Shown here one piece after another: positions 16,000 through 24,222 of a stretch of DNA of 64,000 bases (position 1 is its first letter; each line of letters starts with the position of its first letter). A model generated the notes under the pieces. It had not been told where the DNA came from and did not search any database. It worked only from the letters and a program-made list of their open reading frames with translations. The DNA is taken from positions 1 to 64,000 of IMG/VR virus record IMGVR_UViG_3300043399_001325. One strand, 5' to 3'. The stretch comes from a virus. The position numbers were made by a program, and so were the translations under genes.

Positions 16000-16100
16000 G
16001 CCCTATAACTCATCGCTAAGGACATATTTTACCGACTTATACATCTAAAATAAGGTAGATACCCTTGAAGCAAAGCCCTTTCTAATTGGGGGCTTTTTTT
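16000..16100 (+). terminator. Shared array tail (copy 2) and terminator
   Basis: A partial attC left core (CTATAAC) is followed by CATATTTTACCGACTTATAC (16023), the same sequence as at 4477, then CTTATACATC..AAA.AAGGT..ATACCC. The terminator stem is AAAGCCC/GGGGGCTTT with T7 at 16072-16100. Promoter copy 4 follows within 40 bp, as in array 1. Confidence 0.75.
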
Positions 16101-16130
16101 ATTGATTTTTTTTAAAAAAAATGACTTTTT

Positions 16131-16181
16131 TTGTTGTAGCAAAAAATATTTATTTATATTTGTACTAACAAATACTTAAAA
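16131..16181 (+). promoter_or_regulatory. Bacteroidota-type promoter with palindrome (copy 4)
   Basis: TTGTTG at 16131 and TATATTTG at 16155-16162, then ATTTGTACTAACAAAT and ACTTAAAA. It drives the AAA+/SPFH operon. Confidence 0.8.
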
Positions 16182-16189
16182 CATATAAA

Positions 16190-16441
16190 ATGAACTCATC
16201 TGAAACCCCAATCTTGTGTGCCGAACACTCAAATGGAGCATTCAAAAAAACCTACATTATGTTCGTTAGAAAAGAAAATCCTTCCGCTAATAACGGGAAC
16301 AAACCCTCTTTTGTTAAAGAAAAATTACCTACAAGTGACAAGAGTTTTTTGCAAAAGCAGAACTTTTACATTCGCTTGGTTGCGCTTGCCTTTGTTTACT
16401 TCTTTTGTAGATTTTGGGCTGGAATATTGTTTAATGTTTAA
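16190..16441 (+). CDS. Small protein with C-terminal membrane segment
   Basis: An 83-aa ORF whose ATG follows promoter copy 4 by 9 bp. The first ~55 residues are polar, the last ~25 (FYIRLVALAFVYFFCRFWAGILF) are strongly hydrophobic. A second frame is open here too, but only this one starts at the leader end. It precedes the AAA+ gene by 12 bp. Function unknown. Confidence 0.5.
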   Translation: MNSSETPILCAEHSNGAFKKTYIMFVRKENPSANNGNKPSFVKEKLPTSDKSFLQKQNFYIRLVALAFVYFFCRFWAGILFNV

Positions 16442-16453
16442 TAATAAAAAAAA

Positions 16454-18172
16454 ATGAAGATTTCACTTTCCATAGAAAACATCGAAAAATTGGACAGTAT
16501 TTTTTACCGACATTTTTCTTCGGATTACTTTAATTATTCTGTCAGAAGATTAATTAAAGATGAAGATGCGGATAAAACACAAACATTTCCGTTTGACTTA
16601 TCGGTACTTGACTTAGAAAAATGCAAAGATTTCAAAGTCAAACTTGAAGAATTAAAAGTTCATAAAAAAACAATAACGACTGTTGACAATTGGATTAAGG
16701 CAATATCCAATCCCTCAGATGTTGTTATTACATCTTTGAATTTTTTAGAAAAAACCATTGTCAATTCTTTAAAGACAATGAAGAAGACATACTTGTACTA
16801 CAAAAACCCCGATGAGTGCTTGGTTCGCTATGCTGTTTCCAGAGTTAAATATTCCGTGACAAGAGACGACGGAGCATTTGTGTCTTTGTCTTTAGCTGCT
16901 TTAAATTATAATGTGCCTAATGGATATTACCACGACAACAATGATAAAATCGAAATCGGAAAAATAGAAACCATAATCCATTTTCAAAAGTCAGATATAT
17001 CCAAAATTTCTGAATCAGATATAGATTTCTTGTTAGACGATGAAAACAAGAAAGATGATTCCAGCACCGCTAAAAACTTCTTTTTTTCAAAAATATTATT
17101 TAACAAAAAGCTCTATTTGCCAACGGATGAACTGGATGAGGAGTATGAGGCTTCACTAAAAAAAGCATACGATTTGAGAAAAAAAGTCGGTCTTGTCTTT
17201 ACAACCAATTCTATTGGAAGATTAATTTCAGACCCCCCAAGAGGCTCTTCGAATTGGAGAGTAATCAATAATGACAACCTAAAGTCAAGGTTGGTGGTAG
17301 ATGTAACACCAGAGCAAAAAGTTTCCTCAACCATATCTTCTGAAAACTTTGGAAATGTTGAATTGCCAGAACACCCTTATTGCTTGTTTTATGACTTGGC
17401 AAATTTTAGATATGTACTTCTTCACATTGAAAATTGCTTGCCTTATGTATATGACAAGACAATAATTGACAAGTTAGTTTTGAACACCAAAACTAAAGAG
17501 ATATTGAAATCTTTAATTGGTTCTAAAAATAATTTTGAGGATATCATTTCAGGGAAAAGCGGTGGTATTGTAATACTTTCATCGGGAGGGGCAGGACTTG
17601 GAAAAACCTTAACCGCTGAAGTTTATTCGGAACTTATGGAAAAGCCATTGTATTCGGTGCAATCTGCACAATTAGGTATCGATATAAAAGAAATCGAGAA
17701 AAACTTAAATAAGGTTTTAAATCGTGCCGAAAAATGGGGTGCAGTTTTGCTAATTGATGAAGCTGATACTTACGTTTATGAGCGAGGCAAAGACATTTTG
17801 CAAAACGCTATTGTTGGCACGTTCTTGCGATTGATGGAGTATTACAACGGAATTTTGTTTTTGACAACAAATAGACCTGATATTGTAGACGATGCAATTA
17901 TGTCAAGGGTTACTTTGCACATACCTTATAACTTACCAAACAAAGAGGAAAGTTCATTGTTGTGGTCTATCTTAACGGATAATTTTTCAATCAAAATTTC
18001 AGAGGAAACAAAATCCGACATTTGGGAAAAATACCAGCCGATGAGTGGTCGTGACATTCGTAATTTTTTGAAAGATGTAAAAAAAATATACAAGGATTCG
18101 AATGAGGTAAAAATTTCAATGCTTGAAGACTTATCGAACTTCTTGCCATTCTTGAAAGCAAAATCAAATTAA
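16454..18172 (+). CDS. AAA+ ATPase (FtsH/spastin-like core)
   Basis: A 572-aa protein. The first ~370 residues are unassigned. The AAA+ module is C-terminal: Walker A GGAGLGKT near 378-385, Walker B VLLIDEAD near 430-437, sensor-1 LTTNRP near 469 and an arginine-finger region DDAIMSRV near 480, then a lid domain (MSGRDIRNFLKD). This is the classical clade of remodelling or unfolding ATPases. The SPFH lipoprotein two genes downstream echoes the HflKC-FtsH pairing, so a membrane-associated remodelling role is possible. No protease motif (HExxH) is present. Confidence 0.85.
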   Translation: MKISLSIENIEKLDSIFYRHFSSDYFNYSVRRLIKDEDADKTQTFPFDLSVLDLEKCKDFKVKLEELKVHKKTITTVDNWIKAISNPSDVVITSLNFLEKTIVNSLKTMKKTYLYYKNPDECLVRYAVSRVKYSVTRDDGAFVSLSLAALNYNVPNGYYHDNNDKIEIGKIETIIHFQKSDISKISESDIDFLLDDENKKDDSSTAKNFFFSKILFNKKLYLPTDELDEEYEASLKKAYDLRKKVGLVFTTNSIGRLISDPPRGSSNWRVINNDNLKSRLVVDVTPEQKVSSTISSENFGNVELPEHPYCLFYDLANFRYVLLHIENCLPYVYDKTIIDKLVLNTKTKEILKSLIGSKNNFEDIISGKSGGIVILSSGGAGLGKTLTAEVYSELMEKPLYSVQSAQLGIDIKEIEKNLNKVLNRAEKWGAVLLIDEADTYVYERGKDILQNAIVGTFLRLMEYYNGILFLTTNRPDIVDDAIMSRVTLHIPYNLPNKEESSLLWSILTDNFSIKISEETKSDIWEKYQPMSGRDIRNFLKDVKKIYKDSNEVKISMLEDLSNFLPFLKAKSN

Positions 18173-18177
18173 AATAA

Positions 18178-18453
18178 ATGAGGTCAAATAAAGAAATCGA
18201 TTTGCAAATTGAAGGTCTTATTTCTGAAAAAAGACTGACACCCGAATACTCTATGTTTGGCGAGCCTAATCATGCAATTATTGATGCTCAAATTGAAATC
18301 CTAAAAGGAGAAAAAACGTTGGATGATTTTCCTTTTGATGAGGGCAATGAGATTTACAAAAAAGCAGAAAGGGCAACATTGTGGCTTACTGGTGATTATA
18401 AAAAAAACTTGTATAATGAAAACCTTTTTTACGATGAAAAATCAATTCAATAA
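18178..18453 (+). CDS. Hypothetical 91-aa protein
   Basis: A soluble acidic protein (MRSNKEIDLQIEGLISEKRLT...). The central segment FGEPNHAIIDAQIEILKGEKTLDD is probably helical, a pattern I associate with phage hypothetical proteins. It starts 5 bp after the AAA+ gene and overlaps the next ORF by 20 bp. Confidence 0.6.
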   Translation: MRSNKEIDLQIEGLISEKRLTPEYSMFGEPNHAIIDAQIEILKGEKTLDDFPFDEGNEIYKKAERATLWLTGDYKKNLYNENLFYDEKSIQ

Positions 18454-18622
18454 GAAGTTCGCTTACTTAAAAGCCGTGCTTCTAATCTTAATTATCTTGG
18501 CTGTTGTCTACATCAATCTAAAAGCATTTAGAAGCAGCATGCCTACGATGATAATTCCAACACTTATCGGAACTATTTTATTTTTAATAATGTTCAACTT
18601 CAAAAAATTTTTAAAAAACTAA
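18434..18622 (+). CDS. Two-span small membrane protein
   Basis: A 62-aa ORF, MKNQFNKKFAYLKAVLLIL.., with two hydrophobic segments (about 13-28 and 38-54) and a basic end (FKKFLKN). ATG 18434 lies inside the end of the previous gene. Positive ends suggest both termini are cytoplasmic. Located between AAA+ and SPFH genes. Confidence 0.55.
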   Translation: MKNQFNKKFAYLKAVLLILIILAVVYINLKAFRSSMPTMIIPTLIGTILFLIMFNFKKFLKN

Positions 18623-18635
18623 AAAATCAACAACG

Positions 18636-19427
18636 ATGAAAAAAGCAATTTTTATTTTAGGCTTAATTGCCTTAGCAGCAATCTTTATGGTGTCATGTAA
18701 TCGCCCTGAGCCTCAATATGAAGGGGTTCTGATGTCAAATTATGGTCGGAATGGAATCGAGGATTTCAAACCTGTTACGGGAGCGCAAGGAATCTTGTGG
18801 TTTGGAGAGGAACTATACCAAGTACCTATGTGGGAACAAGATGGTAATCCTAAAAAAGTTAGAATTAGCACAAAAGACCAAACGCCATTTTATGTAGACC
18901 CTTCCTACACATATCGACCCATTAGATATAAGGGGGCAAACATTGTTTTAAGTTACAAAAACTATAACATTTCCGAGCCTGAGACTTTCTTCAATAGTAT
19001 TGAGAAAAATATTTTAGACCGAAGGGTAGTTGATGCTTATAGAGAAGAAGCCCGAAAATTCACTACCGATTCATTGATGAATAATATGGCTAAATTTGAA
19101 GAAAATGTTGAGGAAAAATTGAATAAAATTTTCGAGAAAAAGTTCTTTAGCCTTGAAACACTAACATCAGGATTAACGCCATCGGACAAAATGCTTGATG
19201 CAATTGAGGCAAGAAACGTTTCTTTACAAAGAGCTAATACCATTCGAAACGAGTTAGAAAACTCAAAACTACTATTGGAAAAAGCAAAAATTGATGCCGA
19301 GACGAACCGAGTTAAATCCTCTGGACTGACCAAGGAGGTTTTAACCGAAAGATGGATTAACGCTTTCAAATCCACAAAGAACAAAGTGATTGTTACTGAT
19401 GGAAGAACTCCAATTATTTTGAATTAG
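18636..19427 (+). CDS. SPFH/prohibitin-domain lipoprotein
   Basis: A 263-aa protein. Signal sequence with lipobox FMVSC places Cys21 as the lipidation site. Residues ~28-200 follow the SPFH (stomatin/prohibitin/HflK-C) pattern: an early beta domain, TKDQTPFYVDPSYTYRP, YREEARKFTTDSLMNN, then a long helix (RNVSLQRANTIRNELENSKLLLEKAK) that would form a coiled coil. SPFH proteins assemble membrane rings and partition lipids. In a virus this could organise membrane domains for assembly or block superinfection; that is inference. Confidence 0.8.
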   Translation: MKKAIFILGLIALAAIFMVSCNRPEPQYEGVLMSNYGRNGIEDFKPVTGAQGILWFGEELYQVPMWEQDGNPKKVRISTKDQTPFYVDPSYTYRPIRYKGANIVLSYKNYNISEPETFFNSIEKNILDRRVVDAYREEARKFTTDSLMNNMAKFEENVEEKLNKIFEKKFFSLETLTSGLTPSDKMLDAIEARNVSLQRANTIRNELENSKLLLEKAKIDAETNRVKSSGLTKEVLTERWINAFKSTKNKVIVTDGRTPIILN

Positions 19428-19429
19428 TT

Positions 19430-19909
19430 ATGTCAACGACCCTTTCTCATAGCTCCATTGAGGAATTGTTTTACAAACCCTTGAAGCAAAAGCAAAAAGA
19501 GCCAATGGATTCTGAATTATCAGAGATTTTCATTCGATTAGCTTTAGCTAAAGGCGTGAATATCCCTAATGAAGAAAAGCCTTTTTTGTATCAACTAATC
19601 GAGAAGAGATTAGAGCATGTGTTCACATTTAAGATGACTGACCCAAAAGCAATTTTATTAATTTGTGCGGTATCAGAATCAGCAGGAAATGCGGTTATGT
19701 ATTTGTGGTATCTACAAGGGTGGTGCAAGGAAAATAATGTCAAAGAACTCGATTTCGAGTTGATTTCAACAAAGATTTTTCCTTTTGGTTTTTTTTCAAA
19801 AAGCACTTTACAAGCAGCTTGGGATGCACAAAAAGTAAAAATTAAAGATTCATTTACGGGTAATCTTCTTGACTATACAGTTTTTGGTAAAACCCTTCAA
19901 TTTGAATAA
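19430..19909 (+). CDS. Hypothetical 159-aa helical protein
   Basis: Mostly helical protein with IFIRLALAKGVNIPNEEKPFLY and a hydrophobic patch CAVSESAGNAVMYLWYLQGWC. Not clearly a membrane protein. It starts 2 bp after the SPFH stop and the next gene starts 2 bp after its own. Similar genes occur near replication genes of Bacteroidota phages in my memory, but I cannot name a family. Confidence 0.6.
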   Translation: MSTTLSHSSIEELFYKPLKQKQKEPMDSELSEIFIRLALAKGVNIPNEEKPFLYQLIEKRLEHVFTFKMTDPKAILLICAVSESAGNAVMYLWYLQGWCKENNVKELDFELISTKIFPFGFFSKSTLQAAWDAQKVKIKDSFTGNLLDYTVFGKTLQFE

Positions 19910-19911
19910 TA

Positions 19912-20271
19912 ATGGTTAAAAATTTCGAATCTGAAACGCAAGAGCTTTCGCAAGAGGAATTAATGCTTGTGAATCCATTAATGTTGGGGCTTGAGAGCAA
20001 AACCAAGGCAAAACCCATAAAGGGTAAAGACATTATTCAAAAAATGAATGTTTTCGCCAAGGAAAAAAAATTGCCAAAACTAAATGATGTACGGCTTAGA
20101 AAGCTAATAAACCATATCAGGAGCAATTCGTTGCTTCCTGTTATGGCTTCATCGAAAGGGTATTATGTTTCTTATGATAAAGAAGACATAATGGCGCAGG
20201 TTGATTCTTTAAATCAAAGAGCAAAAAGCATTATGAATTGCGCAAAAGGACTTCAAAATTTTGTGAAATGA
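19912..20271 (+). CDS. Putative winged-helix-like phage protein
   Basis: A 119-aa basic protein. KLPKLNDVRLRKLINHIRSN followed by SLLPVMASSKGYYVSYD resembles a winged helix (recognition helix and wing), and the C-terminal part QVDSLNQRAKSIMNCAKGL is a helix. I recall this combination from replication regions of Bacteroidota phages. It overlaps the next start by 4 bp (ATGA). DNA binding is inferred. Confidence 0.55.
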   Translation: MVKNFESETQELSQEELMLVNPLMLGLESKTKAKPIKGKDIIQKMNVFAKEKKLPKLNDVRLRKLINHIRSNSLLPVMASSKGYYVSYDKEDIMAQVDSLNQRAKSIMNCAKGLQNFVK

Positions 20272-20591
20272 AAAAAAGAAGCCTTATCCGTGAAATCATG
20301 ATTCTCTTATCAAATTCTCTTGAATTAAGAGATGATTGGATGGGTGTAGTAAGGGAAATTCATTTGATTCAAATGAAAGAGTTAGGGATAGATTCAAAAG
20401 ACTATTTCTACACCTTATTTTACACGGAAAAACTAACGAATCCTCAAACGATTGGTCGTTTGTGGAGGTTAGTTCAAAACGAAAAAGAAAGCCTTCGGGG
20501 TAAACTTTGGAAAGAAAGACAAAAACAAGGAGGGCAAATCTCACAAGAATTTGCTCAAGCTAATAATCAACAACAAAAATTAGATTTGTAA
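20268..20591 (+). CDS. Hypothetical 107-aa basic protein
   Basis: Starts in an ATGA overlap with the previous gene. RNSLRD-like helices: REIMILLSNSLELRDDWMGV, then a Gln/Lys-rich tail QEFAQANNQQQKLDL. It may be a helicase-loader or replication accessory given its place after a winged-helix-like gene, but nothing in the sequence proves this. Confidence 0.55.
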   Translation: MKKRSLIREIMILLSNSLELRDDWMGVVREIHLIQMKELGIDSKDYFYTLFYTEKLTNPQTIGRLWRLVQNEKESLRGKLWKERQKQGGQISQEFAQANNQQQKLDL

Positions 20592-20593
20592 TT

Positions 20594-21937
20594 ATGAACT
20601 TAATAGTCTCAAAACAGGAGCTTATAGACATAGGCATTGCTGAAGATAAAATTCAAGAGTTAATTCAGCTAAAAATCAATAATTCAAAAACTGAATGGCA
20701 AGATTTGTTGCCGAAAATCGGAGAAGAAGCGAATGTGTTTTCTTTTTCATTAGAAAGGAAAAAGGTGGATTTTCAAACAGAAGCCGAGTATTCTTTCAAT
20801 CCTAAATACAACATTTCATTTCTTGCTAAAAAGATAGATTTATTTGTCCGAATGACAAATTTTGCTTTTATAAAAAACGATGGATGGGAAGCAGACTGGA
20901 ATGACGAAAAGAGTATAAAGCAGGGATTGGTGATTTACAATAATAAGGTTGAATTATGCCCTAATTTTCATAATATTTTTCTCTTTGGTATCACTTTTAA
21001 AAATAAGGAGATTACTAAAGAAGCGTTAGATATATTTGGTGTTGAAATCGAAAATTTGTTTATTAAGTCAACTCTTGAAATAGAATCGAACACATTTATT
21101 GATGCCGTTGAAGAATTTGATTATTTAGGTTTAAATTCTGATTCTATAGAGGATGATGAGAAAATAGTTTTGGCTGACAATATAATTAGAGAGCGTTTCT
21201 ATCAATTTAGATTGATGAATTATTCAAACTCATCGGAAATACAAGATTATTTCTTAAAAAAATGTGATATCGATTTTAAAACTTTGTTGTTTTTTGTTGA
21301 AAAGTACAACATTTCTCTTAAAAAACCATCCATCAAAAGGAGAAAAAAACCTAATGTTAATGATTTGAAAAACATTTTATTTGAAATCGAAAAAGGCACA
21401 CATGTTTTAGACTTGAATAAACTTTATTGTTTTTCAATAACATCAATTATAGGAATCGCCAACGAAAATGGTTATTTTTTAAAAGAGGATGGTTCTTTTT
21501 CCAGCTTTTTAACCGAAAACATTGATTTAGCTAATATTGATAAAATAGTTTTTTTTGATAACAAAAAAATACCACTCTGTCCAAGGGGGTTAGGGTTGGA
21601 ATATTATTATGAAGATGCTATTCTTATTGATAAAATGATTAATTCAAAATATTCTTTAAGTGAAATTTTAGATTTTTTCAATGCTTCTCGAAATGTTATT
21701 GTTAGAATTTGCAGAGAGCGAAATTTACCTTATTCAGCCCTCCAAGGGACTCATAGAGTTGGCAAAAACAAAAATACCGACGATGATAGCGAACCAAATT
21801 TTGATTCTAAAAATCAACCTAATATTTCGCCTGACAATAATTTAAACTTACCAAGCGACAACCATATTTCAGGTGTGCAACCTGAAAAAAAAGAGTTTGT
21901 TTTGCCTCCGAAAACAAAAAAATGGTGGCAACTTTAA
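20594..21937 (+). CDS. Hypothetical 447-aa protein
   Basis: Large unassigned protein. N-terminal ~50 residues start MNLIVSKQELIDIGIAEDKI, the middle is Phe/Asn/Asp-rich, and around 370-400 KYSLSEILDFFNASRNVIVR resembles an HTH helix pair. The tail is disordered (Asn/Pro-rich) and ends in KTKKWWQL. It closes the AAA+/SPFH operon; a promoter-like sequence follows. No catalytic motif recognised. Confidence 0.6.
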   Translation: MNLIVSKQELIDIGIAEDKIQELIQLKINNSKTEWQDLLPKIGEEANVFSFSLERKKVDFQTEAEYSFNPKYNISFLAKKIDLFVRMTNFAFIKNDGWEADWNDEKSIKQGLVIYNNKVELCPNFHNIFLFGITFKNKEITKEALDIFGVEIENLFIKSTLEIESNTFIDAVEEFDYLGLNSDSIEDDEKIVLADNIIRERFYQFRLMNYSNSSEIQDYFLKKCDIDFKTLLFFVEKYNISLKKPSIKRRKKPNVNDLKNILFEIEKGTHVLDLNKLYCFSITSIIGIANENGYFLKEDGSFSSFLTENIDLANIDKIVFFDNKKIPLCPRGLGLEYYYEDAILIDKMINSKYSLSEILDFFNASRNVIVRICRERNLPYSALQGTHRVGKNKNTDDDSEPNFDSKNQPNISPDNNLNLPSDNHISGVQPEKKEFVLPPKTKKWWQL

Positions 21938-21954
21938 TCTAATAAGGGACTTAA

Positions 21955-21998
21955 TTGTTTTTGCTTAAAAAAAAGTATATTTTTACAAAAAAATACTT
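21955..21998 (+). promoter_or_regulatory. Degenerate relative of the palindromic promoter
   Basis: TTGTTTTTGC, then TATATTTTTACA and AAAAATACTTA keep the order and spacing of the five main promoters, but -7 is TATATTTT and the palindrome is largely lost. It precedes the membrane-protein gene at 22005. Confidence 0.45.
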
Positions 21999-22004
21999 AT
22001 CGCT

Positions 22005-22643
22005 ATGAATACTAAAGACTTAGTTTATATAGGCTTAATTTTTGGAGTAAGTTACTTACTATTAAGCAATCAACAAAAAAAGCAATCGAAAAAGAAAGTT
22101 GCTGCCGAAGGGGGTTTTATTAACGGTGGTTTAGACCAGCCTACCACAATGGACTTGCCTAATTTGACCCCAAACCAAGGAATGGCTACCGAAGATTCAT
22201 TAAATCAAGCCAACATTACTCCTATTGGAAGTAATGAGCCTGAGCAAATTTTTGGTTTGCCATTACCTTCTGGAATACAACCTTTGACGGGTTCATCACC
22301 AGTTGCCTCAGCATCGCAGCCTCCTGTTTTTAGCGCACCAGTGCCTCCAACGACTACTTCAGCACCAACATTAAGCCCAACGTTGACTGAAGATGTCAAA
22401 CCAATTACAACGAAAACTCAATCAGTCATCAACAACATTTCGCCATGCGGTAATTCTTTTTCGGTCAGACTAAACGATAAAGACAATTCTATTATCAATT
22501 ATTGGTATGATGGGAATTATTATTATCAGCAAACCCAAAGTACTCTTATGCGAAGTGTTCCTGTTAGAATTACCTTCCAGCAATACAATGATGCTTGTCA
22601 ATCCAACATGAATTCTAACACACAAGTTTCATCTAAAAAATAA
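22005..22643 (+). CDS. N-terminally anchored Pro/Ser/Thr-rich protein
   Basis: A 212-aa protein. A TM segment at about 5-20 (LVYIGLIFGVSYLLLSN) is followed by a basic stretch, then EGGFINGGLDQ, a double match to the xxGG motif of the late proteins. A Pro/Thr/Ser-rich linker spans ~40-140, and a small domain with two Cys (CGNSF, DACQS) is at the end. Layout matches the single-TM late proteins although it lies on the plus strand. Probable virion membrane protein. Confidence 0.6.
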   Translation: MNTKDLVYIGLIFGVSYLLLSNQQKKQSKKKVAAEGGFINGGLDQPTTMDLPNLTPNQGMATEDSLNQANITPIGSNEPEQIFGLPLPSGIQPLTGSSPVASASQPPVFSAPVPPTTTSAPTLSPTLTEDVKPITTKTQSVINNISPCGNSFSVRLNDKDNSIINYWYDGNYYYQQTQSTLMRSVPVRITFQQYNDACQSNMNSNTQVSSKK

Positions 22644-22648
22644 TTGTT

Positions 22649-22906
22649 ATGAAAGCAGAGAACAAGAAATTATTAATTTATGCAGGCAGTGCTATTGCTG
22701 TTGGCGCGGTTGCCTTTTTCGTGTATGAATTTTTCAAAAAACCCAAGCAAATTGATTTGGGAGCGACCAAGATAAAAATAGGAGGTGAAGAAGTTGTGGA
22801 AGATGAGCTTAAAACGCCTTCATCTACCGAGCCACCAAAATTCCAACAATCTTTCCCAGCTTTTAAAGACTGGAATTTCAATGATGCATTGAAACGATTG
22901 TTTTAA
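22649..22906 (+). CDS. Single-TM small protein
   Basis: An 85-aa protein: basic N-terminus, TM at about 8-26 (LLIYAGSAIAVGAVAFFVYEFF), KKPK stop-transfer, then an acidic tail with QSFPAFKDWNFNDALKRLF. Same plan as many minus-strand late membrane proteins. A terminator follows the stop immediately. Confidence 0.6.
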   Translation: MKAENKKLLIYAGSAIAVGAVAFFVYEFFKKPKQIDLGATKIKIGGEEVVEDELKTPSSTEPPKFQQSFPAFKDWNFNDALKRLF

Positions 22907-22934
22907 AAAAAACGTGCTTCGGCACTTTTTTTTA
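22905..22934 (+). terminator. UUCG-tetraloop terminator
   Basis: A8-C-GTGC-TTCG-GCAC-T8: a short stem with a UUCG tetraloop flanked by complementary A and T runs. It can act in both directions. Confidence 0.85.
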
Positions 22935-22975
22935 ACTTAATTCTATAAATTTGTACTAACAAATATAACATCAGC
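22930..22975 (+). promoter_or_regulatory. Palindromic promoter (copy 5)
   Basis: TAAATTTG at 22946-22953 and ATTTGTACTAACAAAT match the other copies downstream of -7, but the -33 region is only T-rich because the terminator abuts it. Drives the HTH/polymerase-like operon. Confidence 0.7.
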
Positions 22976-22981
22976 AAGACT

Positions 22982-23293
22982 ATGGCATTGAAGAAAAACT
23001 TAGGCAACGAAATTATCCGATTAAGAGTTGAAGAAAATCGCTCTTATCCCGAAATAAAAAAGATATTGAACTGTTCATTAGGTTCAATTTACTATCACTG
23101 CTCAAAAAACGATTTGAACGATACTGGGAAGAAAAAACATGCGATTCCTGAAGAAATGAAGACTCAAATTCAAGAATTTTGTAAAACCCATACAATAAAA
23201 CAAGCAATGGCGCACTTTAATTTGTGTTATTCAACGATTGCAAAGTTCAAACTTCCAACATTAAACTCTAATGGCAAAAAAACGGAAATATAG
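22982..23293 (+). CDS. HTH DNA-binding protein
   Basis: A 103-aa basic protein with two helix-turn-helix units: NEIIRLRVEENRSYPEIKKI..SLGSIYYHC (about 9-40) and EFCKTHTIKQAMAHFNLCYS (about 62-82). This resembles resolvase- or transposase-type HTH repeats. First gene after promoter copy 5, so a good candidate regulator of the palindromic promoters; inference only. It overlaps the next gene by 23 bp. Confidence 0.7.
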   Translation: MALKKNLGNEIIRLRVEENRSYPEIKKILNCSLGSIYYHCSKNDLNDTGKKKHAIPEEMKTQIQEFCKTHTIKQAMAHFNLCYSTIAKFKLPTLNSNGKKTEI

Positions 23294-24206
23294 TACGTTA
23301 AGGCTGTTCAACGTTTTATCAAAACGTGCCTATAAAATATCGAAAAAGAGAAATTTAGGCTGGACTTGGAGAGATGCTCAAAAGTGGACTTCAGCTAACA
23401 TTTACCCTTCTTTTAAAGGGGTAACTCTTGTTTCTCGAATTCGATTAACGGATGTAGACAAACTTGTTGAAACGAGACTCGACACACCCACTGCCGTACT
23501 TCCATCATTCACTCCTGTCAAAAAGCAAAAAGAAGTTTGCAAAAATCCAAAAGACTATGCATCAGAATTCTTTGAAGACTTTGACTGGTTCGAAATCGTT
23601 GAAAGACTAAGTATTTTCGACGACAATATGTATATGGCACTGGAGCTTCAAATCAATGGCGCAAATATTGCGAGTACTGGGGAGATTAAAAAGGGTCAAA
23701 TCCCTAATTTAGTTAGCATCAGAGAAGATATTAGAAAAGTAGTGCCTAACTCCCCTATTGCTCAAATAGTGCTAAATATTGTTGTCCGTGAAGGCAAAAA
23801 AGATGATGACCAACCTTGTTCTTATTATGTTTTAGTTGCATTTGAAGGTTCAGATGCGGTTATGCAAGCAGCTCCTCGATTTGCATCGATGGTGTTTAGA
23901 ACTAAAAAGGACATGACTCCTGAAGACCTTGCATTGATTAAAGAAAGGGAAGAGGCTATCATACAAGCCCGTAAGGATATTACAACCAAAAAAGCGGTCA
24001 AAGATATGCCAAGACCTGATTTGGTTGAGCCAAAGCCTATAGTCCCTAAGACATCAGAGGAGATTAAGTTGGAAAAACTTCAAGCATACAATGAAGCCAT
24101 TGCCGAACTCAAAGAGTTACTTCGGGAGGGGCTTATTACAAAAAAACAGTTTTCAAAAAGATTTGATGATTTAGGCAAAAACCTTAAACAAGGTGGTGTA
24201 ATCTAA
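23271..24206 (+). CDS. Hypothetical protein with SHOCT-like C-terminus
   Basis: A 311-aa protein. The N-terminus is very basic (MAKKRKYSTLRLFNVLSKRA). The middle (about 100-220) is a mixed alpha/beta domain I cannot name. The C-terminus ELKELLREGLITKKQFSKRF fits the SHOCT short helical domain, which often ends oligomerising proteins. It precedes the polymerase-like gene, so it may be a partner in replication or terminal protein-like factor; speculative. Confidence 0.6.
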   Translation: MAKKRKYSTLRLFNVLSKRAYKISKKRNLGWTWRDAQKWTSANIYPSFKGVTLVSRIRLTDVDKLVETRLDTPTAVLPSFTPVKKQKEVCKNPKDYASEFFEDFDWFEIVERLSIFDDNMYMALELQINGANIASTGEIKKGQIPNLVSIREDIRKVVPNSPIAQIVLNIVVREGKKDDDQPCSYYVLVAFEGSDAVMQAAPRFASMVFRTKKDMTPEDLALIKEREEAIIQARKDITTKKAVKDMPRPDLVEPKPIVPKTSEEIKLEKLQAYNEAIAELKELLREGLITKKQFSKRFDDLGKNLKQGGVI

Positions 24207-24222
24207 TTTTGGCAAAAACACA

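Noticed and set aside
16218-16457. Alternative ORF overlapping the 16190 gene
   Set aside because: The 16190 frame starts at the promoter leader; the alternative begins inside it and runs into the AAA+ start.
19037-19384. Minus ORF inside the SPFH gene
   Set aside because: Shadow frame of a well-supported domain.
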